From Yersinia proxima (lineage in GTDB: Bacteria > Pseudomonadota > Gammaproteobacteria > Enterobacterales > Enterobacteriaceae): DNA of 64,000 nt. The notes under the pieces are model-generated. The model did no database searches. It was not told the DNA's origin and saw only the letters and a list, made by a program, of their open reading frames with translations. The first letter of the stretch is position 1. Every line of letters starts with the position of its first letter. The stretch is from contig NZ_CABHYG010000009.1 in the NCBI RefSeq assembly GCF_902170785.1, positions 372,001 through 436,000 on the forward strand, in the 5' to 3' direction. The translations under genes and the position numbers were made by a program. Below are positions 54,756-63,934 of this stretch, one piece after another.

Positions 54756-55828
54756 TTGTCTTTTCCCCGTTTCAGCAAGCCAATAACCCCTTTAGGTAAG
54801 AACAACGTCACCAAAATAAAGATCAAACCGAGGAAAAATTGCCAATATTCGGGCATAGCCATGGTGAACCAACTTTTTGCTCCATTGACAATACCAGCCC
54901 CCAGCACCGGGCCAATCAAAGTGCCACGCCCACCTAACGCAACCCAAATTGCAGCTTCAATAGAGTTAGTGGGTGACATTTCACTGGGATTGATAATACC
55001 CACCTGCGGCACATATAGCGCACCTGCCAGAGCACACAGCACGGCTGATAACGTCCAGATAAACAGCTTGAAACCTTTAGGATCATAGCCACAGAATGTC
55101 AGGCGGTTTTCAGCATCGCGCACCGCGGTCAGTATCCGGCCAAATTTGGTTCTCGCCACGGCAAACCCGAGAGCCAAACTGGCAATAAGCAGTGCGAGTG
55201 TTGCCAGAAATAAGGCTATGCGTGTGGAGGTTGCTGATACCGAAAAACCCAACATAGTTGTAAAACCGGTGAAACCGTTATTGCCACCAAAACCGGTTTC
55301 ATTGCGGAAAAACAGTAGCATACCGGCATAGGTTAATGCCTGAGTCATAATGGAAAAGTAGACACCTTTTATTTTGGAGCGAAAGGCAAAGTAACCAAAA
55401 ATAAAAGCCAATAAACCGGGCACTACCACAATCAAGCACAACGCCCAAATAAAATATTGGCTACCACTCCAAAACCACGGCAATTCAGACCAAGAGAGAA
55501 AAGACATAAATGCGGGCAAACCATCACCGGCCGCTTGCCGCATCAGGTACATCCCCATGGCATACCCCCCTAGGGCAAAGAATAAACCATGGCCGAGAGA
55601 TAATAATCCGGCATATCCCCATACCAGATCCAATGCAATAGCAACCACCGCATAACACAGAATCTTACCTACAACTGTTAAGGTATATGTCGAGATTGCC
55701 AGTGGGTTATCCGCAGGTAGTAATGCCAAAAAAGGAAGAATAATCAGTAAAATAGTGACTATCCCTGCTAATGACAGACTAAGGGTTGGGGCTTTCTTCG
55801 CCAAGGTTATAGCCAAAGGTTGATTCAT
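54752..55828 (-). CDS. urtC: Urea ABC transporter permease UrtC
   Basis: A 358-residue branched-chain-type permease with about nine or ten hydrophobic segments. The LivM signature GYAGLLSLGHGLFFALGGYAMGMYLM (about 69-94) and the LTAVRDAENRLTFCGYDPKGFKLFIWTLSAVLCALAGAL cytoplasmic loop are clear. It overlaps urtB by one base (stop and start share A at 55828) and urtD by four bases. Confidence 0.94.
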   Translation of the reverse strand: MNQPLAITLAKKAPTLSLSLAGIVTILLIILPFLALLPADNPLAISTYTLTVVGKILCYAVVAIALDLVWGYAGLLSLGHGLFFALGGYAMGMYLMRQAAGDGLPAFMSFLSWSELPWFWSGSQYFIWALCLIVVVPGLLAFIFGYFAFRSKIKGVYFSIMTQALTYAGMLLFFRNETGFGGNNGFTGFTTMLGFSVSATSTRIALFLATLALLIASLALGFAVARTKFGRILTAVRDAENRLTFCGYDPKGFKLFIWTLSAVLCALAGALYVPQVGIINPSEMSPTNSIEAAIWVALGGRGTLIGPVLGAGIVNGAKSWFTMAMPEYWQFFLGLIFILVTLFLPKGVIGLLKRGKDK

Positions 55829-57480
55829 TAGTCACTCACCCTGCCCTTGAGGGCAAACAGACCTTGCGGTCGTTTTTGAATAAACAAAATGATCAGCACT
55901 AAAATCAATATCTTGCCCAGCACTGCACCGATCTGCGGTTCCAGAATTTTATTTAGCATGCCCAGCCCAAAGGCGGCCACAACACTGCCAGCTAATTGCC
56001 CGACCCCGCCAAGCACCACCACCAGGAAAGAGTCGATAATATAACCCTGACCTAATTCCGGGCCGACGTTCCCAAGCTGCGATAGCGCAACGCCACCCAA
56101 GCCGGCAATACCAGAACCTAATCCAAAAGCCAACATATCGACTTTCCCAGTTGCTACCCCGCAACATGCGGCCATTGCACGGTTTTGTGTCACTGCTCGT
56201 ACCTGCAATCCAAGGCGAGTTTTATTCAGCAATAACCATGTGAGCAGCAAAACAATCACAACGAAGGCAATAACGGCAATCCGATTCCACGGTAGAACCA
56301 GATTAGGTAAAAGTTGCACTCCACCCGATAACCAGGCTGGATTGGCCACTTCCAAATTTTGCGCGCCAAAAATCATTCGTACTCCTTGAATAAGCATCAA
56401 ACTGATGCCCCAGGTTGCCAGCAGGGTTTCTAGTGGGCGGCCGTACAGATGTCGAATCACGGCTCGCTCTAAAGTCATACCAATTCCGGCGGTAATAAAG
56501 AAAGCAACCGGTAAAGCGACTAATGGATAGAGCGCCAGCCAATGTGGTGCAAATTGTTGAAACAGTGATTGCACTAAATAGGCGGAGTAGGCTCCCAGCA
56601 TCAGCATCTCGCCATGAGCCATATTGATGACGCCCAATAAGCCGTAAGTGATTGCTAATCCCAGCGCGGCCAACAGTAAGATAGATCCCAGCGACAGCCC
56701 GCTAAATACCTGCCCGATCACATCTCCCACCATCAATCGGTTTTGCACCTGTTTTAAACTACTGGCCGCCGCTGCACGCACCTGTGCATCAGGCTCGGCC
56801 TTGTTATCAGTTAAGTTTTGCAGCCGTGATTGAGTTTGCGGTGAGCCCGATTGCCCTAACAGTTGAACGGCTTTTAACCGTATTTGCGGGTTGCTGTTGG
56901 TCAGTTGCAAATTTGCCAGCGCAATGTTCAGTGCTTCTTTGACTTCGCTGTCAGTTTCTAATTTCAAACGCTGATTAAGTAGCGGCAGTTGATCACTTTG
57001 CGCCTGCTGCTGTAATTCTAATGCTGCTTGTAAACGCACTGATTTGTCGTCACTGACCAGCCGTTGAGCCGCCAAAGCATTGGCAATCAAAATACGTAAC
57101 CGGTTGTTGAGCCAAATCTTCTTAGGTACGCCGGTCGGTTGTAACTGCCCCTCCAGCGGGGTGAAAACCTGATGATTCTGGACAAAAACCTGCCCAGCAC
57201 TGTCTATCACTAACGTTTCTTGTTTCAGCGCTTGTAATAATGCTAAACGGCTCGCATCCGGTTCTGTCGCCCATTGCTGCAACATCGTGGCCTGTTGCGA
57301 ACGATTAGCTGCAGCAAAATCATGAACTGTCCCTGCCATCGCAAATGTCGACATGCTGAGTAACAGGAACAGCATCACCTTAAGCAAATCATTAGCCGTT
57401 CTACTCCAAACAGGAATTAACGATTTCATAGGCCCACTCATCACGGATATGTGGCAAAAAAGAGCCGGAGGCAGCAACAT
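55828..57480 (-). CDS. urtB: Urea ABC transporter permease UrtB with N-terminal HEAT-like extension
   Basis: A 550-residue protein. After a hydrophobic signal-like segment (about residues 33-49) a periplasmic all-helical domain follows (about 55-240) rich in Ala/Leu/Gln repeats (LRLEAALELQQQ-type, IRLKAVQLLGQSGSPQTQSRLQNL, RAAAASSLKQVQNRL), a HEAT-like layout seen in proteobacterial UrtB. The LivH-type permease occupies about 245-545 (LGLAITYGLLGVINMAHGEMLMLGAY; RAVTQNRAMAACCGV; LGLGMLNKILEP). The start at 57480 has CGGAG 9 bp upstream; later ATGs at 57441 and 57429 are possible. It lies 23 bp after urtA. Confidence 0.93.
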   Translation of the reverse strand: MLLPPALFCHISVMSGPMKSLIPVWSRTANDLLKVMLFLLLSMSTFAMAGTVHDFAAANRSQQATMLQQWATEPDASRLALLQALKQETLVIDSAGQVFVQNHQVFTPLEGQLQPTGVPKKIWLNNRLRILIANALAAQRLVSDDKSVRLQAALELQQQAQSDQLPLLNQRLKLETDSEVKEALNIALANLQLTNSNPQIRLKAVQLLGQSGSPQTQSRLQNLTDNKAEPDAQVRAAAASSLKQVQNRLMVGDVIGQVFSGLSLGSILLLAALGLAITYGLLGVINMAHGEMLMLGAYSAYLVQSLFQQFAPHWLALYPLVALPVAFFITAGIGMTLERAVIRHLYGRPLETLLATWGISLMLIQGVRMIFGAQNLEVANPAWLSGGVQLLPNLVLPWNRIAVIAFVVIVLLLTWLLLNKTRLGLQVRAVTQNRAMAACCGVATGKVDMLAFGLGSGIAGLGGVALSQLGNVGPELGQGYIIDSFLVVVLGGVGQLAGSVVAAFGLGMLNKILEPQIGAVLGKILILVLIILFIQKRPQGLFALKGRVSD

Positions 57481-57503
57481 TTGACTGACTCCGGGTGTCA
57501 GCG

Positions 57504-58772
57504 CTACTGGGTACTTTTCACTGGATGGTCTGGTTTTTTGTCATTTCCGGCGATAAATGGGCTCCACGGCTGAGCGCGGATAGGGGCATCCGTCTGCCAC
57601 ACCACATTGAACTGCCCATCGGCTTCAATTTCGCCAATCATCACGGGTTTATGTAGATGGTGATTAGTCTCATCCATGGTTAAGGTAAAACCGGAGGGTG
57701 CTGGATAGGTTTGCCCAGCCATTGCGGCGCGCACTTTATCCACATCGGTTGATTTGGCTTTCTCCACCGCCTGCGCCCACATATGCATGCCAACCCAGGT
57801 TGCTTCCATCGGGTCATTGGTCACAGCGGTATCAGCATTCGGCAACTTGTGAGCTTTGGCATAGGCTTTCCATTGCTCAACAAACTTTTTATTAGTTGGA
57901 TTATCTACCGATTGGAAGTAGTTCCACGCCGCGAGATTGCCCACTAATGGTTTAGTATCAATACCGCGCAGTTCTTCTTCGCCCACGGAGAAAGCAATGA
58001 CTGGCACATCAGTGGCTTTAATGCCCTGATTGGCTAATTCTTTGTAGAAAGGAACATTCGAATCACCATTGATGGTGGAGATAACTGCAGTTTTGCCATC
58101 AGCTGAGAACTTTTTAATATTACTCACGATCGTTTGATAATCGCTATAGCCGAACGGTGTATAAACCTCCTCGATATCTTTATCCTGAATACCTTTACTG
58201 TGCAGGAAAGCGCGTAAAATTTTATTGGTTGTTCGCGGATAAACATAATCAGTACCTAACAGAATAAAGCGCTTCGCCGCACCACCATCTTCACTCAATA
58301 AATATTCCACTGCGGGGATAGCTTGCTGATTTGGTGCCGCGCCGGTGTAGAAAACATTCGGTGACATCTCCTCACCTTCATACTGTACCGGGTAAAACAG
58401 TAAACCATTAAGCTCTTCAAATACGGGTAAAACTGATTTACGAGAGACCGAAGTCCAGGCACCGAAAACAACCGCGACTTTATCTTGTGTTAATAATTGC
58501 CGTGCTTTTTCGGCAAATAACGGCCAGTTAGATGCCGGGTCAACAATAACCGGCTCAAGTTGTTTACCTAATACTCCGCCGTGCGCATTGATATCATCAA
58601 TACTCATTAACGCCATATCTTTCAGGGGTGTTTCAGAAATAGCCATCGTGCCGGACAACGAGTGCAAAATACCCACTTTAATAGTATCAGCGGCCAGTGT
58701 GCCAAAAGCCACACCCAGACTGATAACCGAAGCTGAAAGCGCAAAAACCTTAATTAAGTTACGATGTTGCAT
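57504..58772 (-). CDS. urtA: Urea ABC transporter substrate-binding protein UrtA
   Basis: A 422-residue precursor with a signal peptide (NLIKVFALSASVISLGVAFGTLA-ADT, cleavage near residue 29). The mature chain has the Leu/Ile/Val-binding fold; IKVGILHSLSGTMAISETPLKDMALMSIDDINAHGGVLGKQLEPV and FGYSDYQTIVSNIKKF are urea-type UrtA patterns. The start at 58772 has AGAGG 8 bp upstream. It is the first gene of urtABCDE, under sigma54/NtrC signals. No urease genes are present in this window. Confidence 0.93.
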   Translation of the reverse strand: MQHRNLIKVFALSASVISLGVAFGTLAADTIKVGILHSLSGTMAISETPLKDMALMSIDDINAHGGVLGKQLEPVIVDPASNWPLFAEKARQLLTQDKVAVVFGAWTSVSRKSVLPVFEELNGLLFYPVQYEGEEMSPNVFYTGAAPNQQAIPAVEYLLSEDGGAAKRFILLGTDYVYPRTTNKILRAFLHSKGIQDKDIEEVYTPFGYSDYQTIVSNIKKFSADGKTAVISTINGDSNVPFYKELANQGIKATDVPVIAFSVGEEELRGIDTKPLVGNLAAWNYFQSVDNPTNKKFVEQWKAYAKAHKLPNADTAVTNDPMEATWVGMHMWAQAVEKAKSTDVDKVRAAMAGQTYPAPSGFTLTMDETNHHLHKPVMIGEIEADGQFNVVWQTDAPIRAQPWSPFIAGNDKKPDHPVKSTQ

Positions 58773-58824
58773 AGCGTTAACCTCTGGTCGTTGAGTAAAA
58801 ACACACAAGATTGAATAACTCTGC

Positions 58825-58839
58825 GCAATCGCCGTGCCA
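58825..58839 (-). promoter_or_regulatory. Sigma54 promoter of urtABCDE
   Basis: Read on the minus strand, TGGCACG, four bases and TTGC occur at 58839-58825, a near-perfect -24/-12 sigma54 element. The predicted start is near 58813, about 40 bp before the urtA ATG. The GG and GC doublets have the required spacing. Confidence 0.82.
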
Positions 58840-58913
58840 GTTTTATATCTTGATGATTTAATTTAACATTATAAATATTTCGACCAAATAGCCTGATATA
58901 CAGCCTAATTATC

Positions 58914-58951
58914 TGCACCATTATTGCGCAACAAACGAGCACATATAGTGC
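58914..58951 (-). promoter_or_regulatory. Candidate NtrC sites upstream of urtA
   Basis: GCACATATAGTGC (58939-58951) is a 13-bp palindrome with the GCAC-N5-GTGC pattern of NtrC sites; TGCACCATTATTGCGCA (58914-58930) is a weaker partner. They lie about 100-140 bp upstream of the sigma54 start, a normal enhancer distance. Confidence 0.65.
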
Positions 58952-59035
58952 AACACAGAAAGGGGGTGAGATATAAAGAAAAGACTAACTGAGATAGGCT
59001 AATTTAAAAATAGAGTGAGGTTATCTCGTTAATTA

Positions 59036-59070
59036 ACGAAAAACAGGAATAGCAAATTGCTACTCCTGTT
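59036..59070 (-). terminator. Terminator of yehS
   Basis: On the minus strand AACAGGAGTAGCA and TGCTATTCCTGTT pair with one mismatch around a short loop, followed by TTTTTCG. It lies 46 bp after the yehS stop. Confidence 0.75.
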
Positions 59071-59116
59071 CTTTTACCGATAATCGACATCCGATTTTAT
59101 ATCAACATGATTATTT

Positions 59117-59587
59117 CTATTTTTTAGGGCCACGTATACGTAATGTCAAACCCTTAAGGAAATAACGCAACACCTGATCGCCACATGGACGGAAGTTTTT
59201 GCTGCCTTCTTTACGGAACAATGCATTTAACTCAGGTTTGGATACTGGGAATTCGACCGCGTTGAAAACGTCATGCATATCGGTGTCTTTCAATTCAAAT
59301 GCTACACGCAGTTTTTTTAGCACGATATTGTTAGTAATGACTGGCTCTACCGCAGGTGCCGGGAACTTGTCATCCTTACCGCGTCTAAAGAAAATCAGGC
59401 CATTAAGGAAATGTGCCATCACCAGATCAGGGCAATCCTGATAACCGGCTTCATCTTCTTTTTTAAGAAAATTAACGACATCCGCATTGTCCACTTCAAA
59501 GTCAGCCAGCTTAATGATTTCAGTTATCTTGGTATCGTTTACGTTAAGCATATAGCGAACACTACGGAGCACATCGTTGTTGATCAT
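59117..59587 (-). CDS. yehS: DUF1456 family protein YehS
   Basis: A 156-residue cytosolic protein, as long as E. coli YehS. It has two DUF1456 repeats (about 1-68 and 82-150): NDVLRSVRYMLNVNDTKITEIIKLADFEV with ADVVNFLKKEDEAGYQDCPDLVMAHFLNGLIFFRRGKDDK, and NIVLKKLRVAFELKDTDMHDVFNAVEF with FRPCGDQVLRYFLKGLTLR. The function is unknown. In E. coli yehS is near the osmF-yehYXW genes; here they are 10 kb apart with the desaturase, oxidoreductase, sulfurtransferase and urt genes between. Confidence 0.94.
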   Translation of the reverse strand: MINNDVLRSVRYMLNVNDTKITEIIKLADFEVDNADVVNFLKKEDEAGYQDCPDLVMAHFLNGLIFFRRGKDDKFPAPAVEPVITNNIVLKKLRVAFELKDTDMHDVFNAVEFPVSKPELNALFRKEGSKNFRPCGDQVLRYFLKGLTLRIRGPKK

Positions 59588-59785
59588 ATTACTGCCCTAT
59601 TCCTATTATTTAGATTAGACGTGCGCGAATATCGCAAGAAAAACAAAAATCTTCTTTAACGTCTAGCGGGCAGTATTGTATAGATCCACGCCGATTTTCT
59701 CAATGTAAATCTGGTTGATGATAAAAGCACACATATAGCAGGAAATAAAATAATCATGATATACAATTATTAATTAACTATTTCC

Positions 59786-59833
59786 AATAAAAAACAAATT
59801 AAGGCAAGAGATAAATAAATACTTACCTTAATT
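59786..59833 (-). terminator. Terminator of the phosphonate transport operon
   Basis: On the minus strand AATTAAGGTAAG and CTTGCCTTAATT form a stem with one mismatch, followed by TTTGTTTTTTATT. It lies 14 bp after the last phnE stop. Confidence 0.72.
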
Positions 59834-59846
59834 CGTAGAATAGAGA

Positions 59847-60752
59847 TCAAACTTTAGATTTAATATTATTGGTTGGCTGATAAAGTGCAATTTCCTCGCC
59901 AACAATATACTTCTTCCGCAAAGTGGCAGAGATCTTGTCCATAATCATGACAATAACCACCATAATTAAAGTAATAAACATCACGACATCCCAATTCCAC
60001 AAGCGCATGTTCTCTGCATAAACTAAGCCGATCCCTCCAGCCCCGACAAAACCTAATACTGCAGCCGAACGGGTATTCGATTCAATTTGGTAAAGACTTA
60101 AAGCTAAAAAAGTGGGGAAAGACTGAGTGAAAATACCAAAACGCTGTTTTTGCAAAGCATTGGCTCCCATTGCAGTTAAGCCGCGATTAGGCGATTTATC
60201 TACCGCTTCATGCCCTTCCGCATAAAGTTTACCGAGCAACCCCATATCTTGCATAATAATCGCCAACACCCCAGCAAGTGGCCCCATACCCACTGCGCGC
60301 ACAAAAATCAGCCCCCAGATCGCCATATCAATACCACGGAAAATATCCAGGAAACGTCGCACGACAAATGAAATAAGGCGTAAACTCGGTGTCGACATCA
60401 CATTTCGCGCCGCCAGGAATGATAGGGGTAAAGCAATCAATGTGGCAGTAATTGTCCCGGCAAAAACAATAGCTAAGGTAATAAAAATCTGACCAAAGTA
60501 ATATCTAAATGGCCAATTAACAAAATCATGCCAAACAAACATGCGCAAAAAATATCGGCTTATTTGCTGACTGCCATTAACAAATGTCTGCCAGGGGATG
60601 CCAAAAGTTTTAAAGAAAAAAAGGTAATATAAAAAGATACCTACAACAATTATCGAGACCCACTTTATATACCGTTTTTGCTGTAAGAAAATCTGCGGAT
60701 GCTGCTGTTTCAGTGTTGCTAGTTGCCCTGCGCTAAAATGGCCTGTCAGCAT
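59847..60752 (-). CDS. phnE: Phosphonate ABC transporter permease (second PhnE)
   Basis: A 301-residue permease with about six hydrophobic segments. The EAA-type loop is EGHEAVDKSPNRGLTAMGANALQKQRFGIFTQSFPTFLALSLY, with SNTRSAAVLGFVGAGGIGLVYAENMRLWNW as the PhnE family C-terminal signature. The N terminus FSAGQLATLKQQHPQIF is polar. It overlaps the first phnE by one base. Two different PhnE subunits are usual in systems with phnCDEE order. It is the last gene of the operon. Confidence 0.92.
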   Translation of the reverse strand: MLTGHFSAGQLATLKQQHPQIFLQQKRYIKWVSIIVVGIFLYYLFFFKTFGIPWQTFVNGSQQISRYFLRMFVWHDFVNWPFRYYFGQIFITLAIVFAGTITATLIALPLSFLAARNVMSTPSLRLISFVVRRFLDIFRGIDMAIWGLIFVRAVGMGPLAGVLAIIMQDMGLLGKLYAEGHEAVDKSPNRGLTAMGANALQKQRFGIFTQSFPTFLALSLYQIESNTRSAAVLGFVGAGGIGLVYAENMRLWNWDVVMFITLIMVVIVMIMDKISATLRKKYIVGEEIALYQPTNNIKSKV

Positions 60753-61615
60753 TATGAAACTCCTTCCACAACTCGTTTGCGTAATTTGCCAGATGTGTAA
60801 TCCAATAGTGAAACTACAATAATAATCAGCAGTAGTGTCATACTCACCTGATCATAACGATCCAGTTTGATTGAGGTCATTAACTCCTGGCCAATCCCCC
60901 CCGCCCCCACCAAACCCAAAATAGTCGATTGACGAAAATTAATTTCCAGCCGCATAAAGCTATAGGAAAGAAATATGGGTTTGACTTGCGGCCAAAGTGC
61001 AAAACGCATTCGCTGTAATTTACCGGCGCCACAAGCAGCGAGTCCGCGGACAGGTTTATCCGATGCGGTTTCCAATGATTCGTAAAACAACTTAGTTAAG
61101 CTGCCAATAGTGTGTAAAGCCAGCGCCAAAAAACCGGGAATCGCCCCAATTCCAAAAGCCATAACAAACATAACTGCCCATGCCAATTCTGGCATAGTGC
61201 GTAAAAAGGCGACAAAGGTTCGGATAGATAATCTCAACCATGATGGGCTTTGAGTATTATTCGCCGCCAAAAAAGCCAGAAGGATAGCAACCATTACCGA
61301 TAAAATTGTCGATGCCACTGCCAGTTGCAGAGTTTCCCAGATTAGCGGTAACTGAATCGGCAGACGATAGCCCCAATAAGCCAACGAACCTTCCGTATGA
61401 CCATCCGCGAATAGTTTATGCCAATGGAGTACGGGGACAGTTTCAACCAGATAATCAAAAAAGTGCGGAATAGAAATAAAAACAGTATGCAAATTAAACT
61501 CAGCAATACTTCCCGCACCAAGATAGATAATGATCAGCGTCAATGACCAAAGCAATGTTTCACGTTTCTGTTTAGTGCGAACCCGCTGATAGTAATGGTT
61601 AAAGTCTGTATTCAA
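60752..61615 (-). CDS. phnE: Phosphonate ABC transporter permease (first PhnE)
   Basis: A 287-residue permease of the PhnE type with five or six hydrophobic segments. The EAA-type loop is ETASDKPVRGLAACGAGKLQRMRFALWPQVKPIFLSYSFMRLEINFRQSTILGLVGAGGIGQELMTSIKLDRYDQV. It is separated from phnD by a hairpin-containing gap of 71 bp and joined to the second phnE by a one-base overlap. Confidence 0.92.
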   Translation of the reverse strand: MNTDFNHYYQRVRTKQKRETLLWSLTLIIIYLGAGSIAEFNLHTVFISIPHFFDYLVETVPVLHWHKLFADGHTEGSLAYWGYRLPIQLPLIWETLQLAVASTILSVMVAILLAFLAANNTQSPSWLRLSIRTFVAFLRTMPELAWAVMFVMAFGIGAIPGFLALALHTIGSLTKLFYESLETASDKPVRGLAACGAGKLQRMRFALWPQVKPIFLSYSFMRLEINFRQSTILGLVGAGGIGQELMTSIKLDRYDQVSMTLLLIIIVVSLLDYTSGKLRKRVVEGVS

Positions 61616-61637
61616 AATTAGCTACCACCTAAAAGCA

Positions 61638-61662
61638 TTAGCTCCGGCTTTGCCGGAGCTAA
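61638..61662 (-). terminator. Hairpin between phnD and phnE
   Basis: A perfect 11-bp stem TTAGCTCCGGC/GCCGGAGCTAA with a three-base loop. Read leftward it is followed by TGCTTTTAGG, a weak T run. It probably keeps the phnD message more abundant than the permeases through partial termination or 3'-end protection. Confidence 0.7.
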
Positions 61663-61686
61663 TAAATTTATTTCCGTAGAGTCAAC

Positions 61687-62616
61687 TTAACGGTCGCCTT
61701 TGGTTAACTCACGCTTCATATCAATAATTGTTTGATACTCGCTAAGTGATGTCTCACCAATATGCTGTTTACCGCCCATCGCTTTGATAAAGCAGGCGTG
61801 ATCTTCTTTATCTAATTTTTTAACCGCAGCTACTAATTGCGCCTTAAATTCAGGCGGCAATGCACCACGGACTAAAATCGGGCCATTAGGAATAAGTGGA
61901 GATTCCCAGATGATACGGATCTGCTTCATTAAATCCGGGTGATCCATCCTAATCATGCGGGTGAATGCGCCGCTGGTATAACCGGTATTGTAGTCACCGA
62001 TCATTGATGCCCATGTTACTGCTCCGTCAAATTGACCGTTAATAACACCCAGAATATCCTGCTCATGGCCGCCAGAGAATGTCACGCTAGAGAAGAAATT
62101 GTTATATTTGTTATCAGCTGTCCCGCCTAATTTCTGTTTAAAGACTTGATTAGGGATCAAGAAACCTGAAGTTGAGTCTGGATCAGCGAAACCAAATGCT
62201 TTGCCCTTTAAATCTTCAATTTTCTGATAAGGGCTATCGGCTTTGACGACCACAACTGAGTGATAACCGCGCGATTTGTCAGTGTCATCAATAGCAATAC
62301 CCACGATATCGACGGCTTTAGGATCTTTAATATAAACAGAAGCAAAAGAGGACGGAGACATACTTAATACCAGGTCAATCTTCCCACCTAGTAAACCTTG
62401 AATCACCCCTGAGTAGTCAGAAGCATTATGTAGATTGGTTTTAACATTTAATTCTTTATCTAAGAATTCTTTGACACACATATTATCGCCAATTTGCTGT
62501 GTCGCATTCTGTCCGCCCAAAATACCCAGATTAATTTCTTTTGGCGCATCCGCTGCCGTGGCATTAAATACCATCATACTTGCCAATAATGAGGTAAGAC
62601 AAAGTACTTTTTTCAT
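61687..62616 (-). CDS. phnD: Phosphonate ABC transporter substrate-binding protein
   Basis: A 309-residue precursor with a signal peptide (LTSLLASMMVFNATA-ADAP, cleavage near residue 21). The PhnD-type binding fold shows INLGILGGQNATQQIGDNMCVKEFLDKEL, GKIDLVLSMSPSSFASVYI and FGFADPDSTSGFLIPNQVFKQKLGG (the TSGF/S-type phosphonate-binding loop). It is the second gene of phnCDEE, 36 bp after phnC. Confidence 0.92.
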   Translation of the reverse strand: MKKVLCLTSLLASMMVFNATAADAPKEINLGILGGQNATQQIGDNMCVKEFLDKELNVKTNLHNASDYSGVIQGLLGGKIDLVLSMSPSSFASVYIKDPKAVDIVGIAIDDTDKSRGYHSVVVVKADSPYQKIEDLKGKAFGFADPDSTSGFLIPNQVFKQKLGGTADNKYNNFFSSVTFSGGHEQDILGVINGQFDGAVTWASMIGDYNTGYTSGAFTRMIRMDHPDLMKQIRIIWESPLIPNGPILVRGALPPEFKAQLVAAVKKLDKEDHACFIKAMGGKQHIGETSLSEYQTIIDMKRELTKGDR

Positions 62617-62652
62617 TAAAATAACCTATTCTGATAAAGGGATAAGTGGGAA

Positions 62653-63489
62653 TTAATGCAAAAGCTCAGTTGATTCGTCGCTATATATATCCTGAATAAT
62701 AGAGTCATTCAGTACAGAGGGATGCCCGTCAAAAATAATTCGTCCATGAGCAATGCCAATGACTCTTGTACAATACTCTTTTACTAAATCGACAGAGTGT
62801 AAGTTAACGACGACTGCAATATCGTCTTCACTTATTTTCTGCAAGGTATTCATAATGCGAGTGGTGTTTTTTGGGTCCAAAGAAGCGACGGGTTCGTCAG
62901 CCAATAATATTTTGGGGTTTTGCATCATGGCACGACAAATAGCCACACGCTGCATTTGTCCACCCGAGAGGTTTTCTGCACGTTGCAAGGCATGTGGCAG
63001 CATATTAAGCCATTGCAACAACTCGATTGCCCTGGCGCGATCTTGGTCTGCAAAAATTTTAAAAAATGATTTTAGTGTGGAGGTGTAACTGAGGCGACCT
63101 AATAAAACATTAGTCATAACATCGAGACGCGGCACCAAACAGAAATCTTGAAAAATCATGCCACATTTGGCTCGCCATTTTCGCATCTGCTTGGTTGTTA
63201 GGGCTGCAATATTCTGTGTCTCACCATTGTCATGGTAATTAATAATTTCACCAGCACTGCTGGGAATAGTGCCATTTAAAACATGCAACAATGTCGATTT
63301 ACCGGCACCAGAACGGCCAATTATTGCAACAAACTCACCCGCGTAAAGCTCAAAATTAATATCATCCAGAACGCGATGCTGTGACTTATACGCCTTAACT
63401 AAACCTTTAACAGTAAGTACCTTTTTACGCGATTCTGACACCGCAACTGGATAATCAGCCACAGTGAATTTACGTAACGCCTGGCCCAT
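62653..63489 (-). CDS. phnC: Phosphonate ABC transporter ATP-binding protein
   Basis: A 278-residue ATPase. Walker A is GRSGAGKS (about 57-64), the signature [10 protein letters not shown], Walker [14 protein letters not shown] and the switch His in [11 protein letters not shown], the PhnC pattern. The N-terminal 20 residues are polar and extend beyond the usual family start. The ATG at 63489 has GAGAG about 8 bp upstream. A PHO box lies 62 bp upstream of the start, so the operon should respond to phosphate limitation through PhoB. No C-P lyase or phosphonatase genes lie in this window. Confidence 0.93.
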   Translation of the reverse strand: MGQALRKFTVADYPVAVSESRKKVLTVKGLVKAYKSQHRVLDDINFELYAGEFVAIIGRSGAGKSTLLHVLNGTIPSSAGEIINYHDNGETQNIAALTTKQMRKWRAKCGMIFQDFCLVPRLDVMTNVLLGRLSYTSTLKSFFKIFADQDRARAIELLQWLNMLPHALQRAENLSGGQMQRVAICRAMMQNPKILLADEPVASLDPKNTTRIMNTLQKISEDDIAVVVNLHSVDLVKEYCTRVIGIAHGRIIFDGHPSVLNDSIIQDIYSDESTELLH

Positions 63490-63550
63490 GTTATGTCTCT
63501 CAGATTACCTGTAGTCATGAACCATTAACGAATATTTCTATTGCATATTG

Positions 63551-63568
63551 ATGATAGTTTTATGAGAG
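63551..63568 (-). promoter_or_regulatory. PHO box (PhoB site) upstream of phnC
   Basis: On the minus strand CTCTCATAAAACTATCAT matches the 18-bp PHO consensus CTGTCATAWAWCTGTCAY at 16 positions. It lies about 60 bp before the phnC ATG, at the usual position in place of a -35 element; ATATGCAAT follows at roughly the -10 distance. Confidence 0.8.
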
Positions 63569-63685
63569 AAAGGTGACAAAACTTAGCCACCTTTCCTATA
63601 TTTTGAAGAGTCTATATTTTTTGATATATACTAATTTCAGCAACTAATAATATTTAAAATTACTGTAAAAACATTTAAATAGCTT

Positions 63686-63934
63686 CTAGCTTCTCAACTT
63701 TCGGTAGACAAATAGCACAACCAAAGAGCCGATAACTGCTACCACAAAACTACCAATGTTAAAACCATCAACCTTACCCATCCCAAAGAAAGTGCTGATA
63801 TAGCCACCAACCAACGCACCCACTACGCCGAGGATTATAGTCATAATAAAGCCACCGCCATCCTCTCCTGGCATAATCCACTTAGCCAAAATACCGGCGA
63901 TAAGGCCAAAAATAATCCAAGATAGTATGCCCAT
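63686..63934 (-). CDS. GlsB/YeaQ/YmgE family membrane protein
   Basis: An 82-residue hydrophobic protein with three membrane segments (about 3-22, 27-49 and 58-77). The pattern GILSWIIFGLIAGILAKWIMPGEDGGGFIMTIILGVVGALVGGYI marks the transglycosylase-associated family (GlsB/YeaQ/YmgE), known for stress-induced expression. Enzymatic activity is not established. The start at 63934 has GGAGGT 4 bp upstream; the ORF begins nine codons earlier. It is on the same strand as phnC but 196 bp upstream, and it is a separate unit. Confidence 0.88.
   Translation of the reverse strand: MGILSWIIFGLIAGILAKWIMPGEDGGGFIMTIILGVVGALVGGYISTFFGMGKVDGFNIGSFVVAVIGSLVVLFVYRKLRS

Larger units (their letters stand above)
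58773..59116 (-). other. Intergenic region between urtA and yehS
   Basis: 344 bp containing the urtA sigma54 promoter, the candidate NtrC enhancers and the yehS terminator (listed separately). Nothing else was recognised. Confidence 0.6.

Noticed and set aside
59599-59846. Possible small gene between yehS and the phnE operon
   Set aside because: Reading frames are short, AT-driven and have no ribosome site; the region also contains the phnE terminator.
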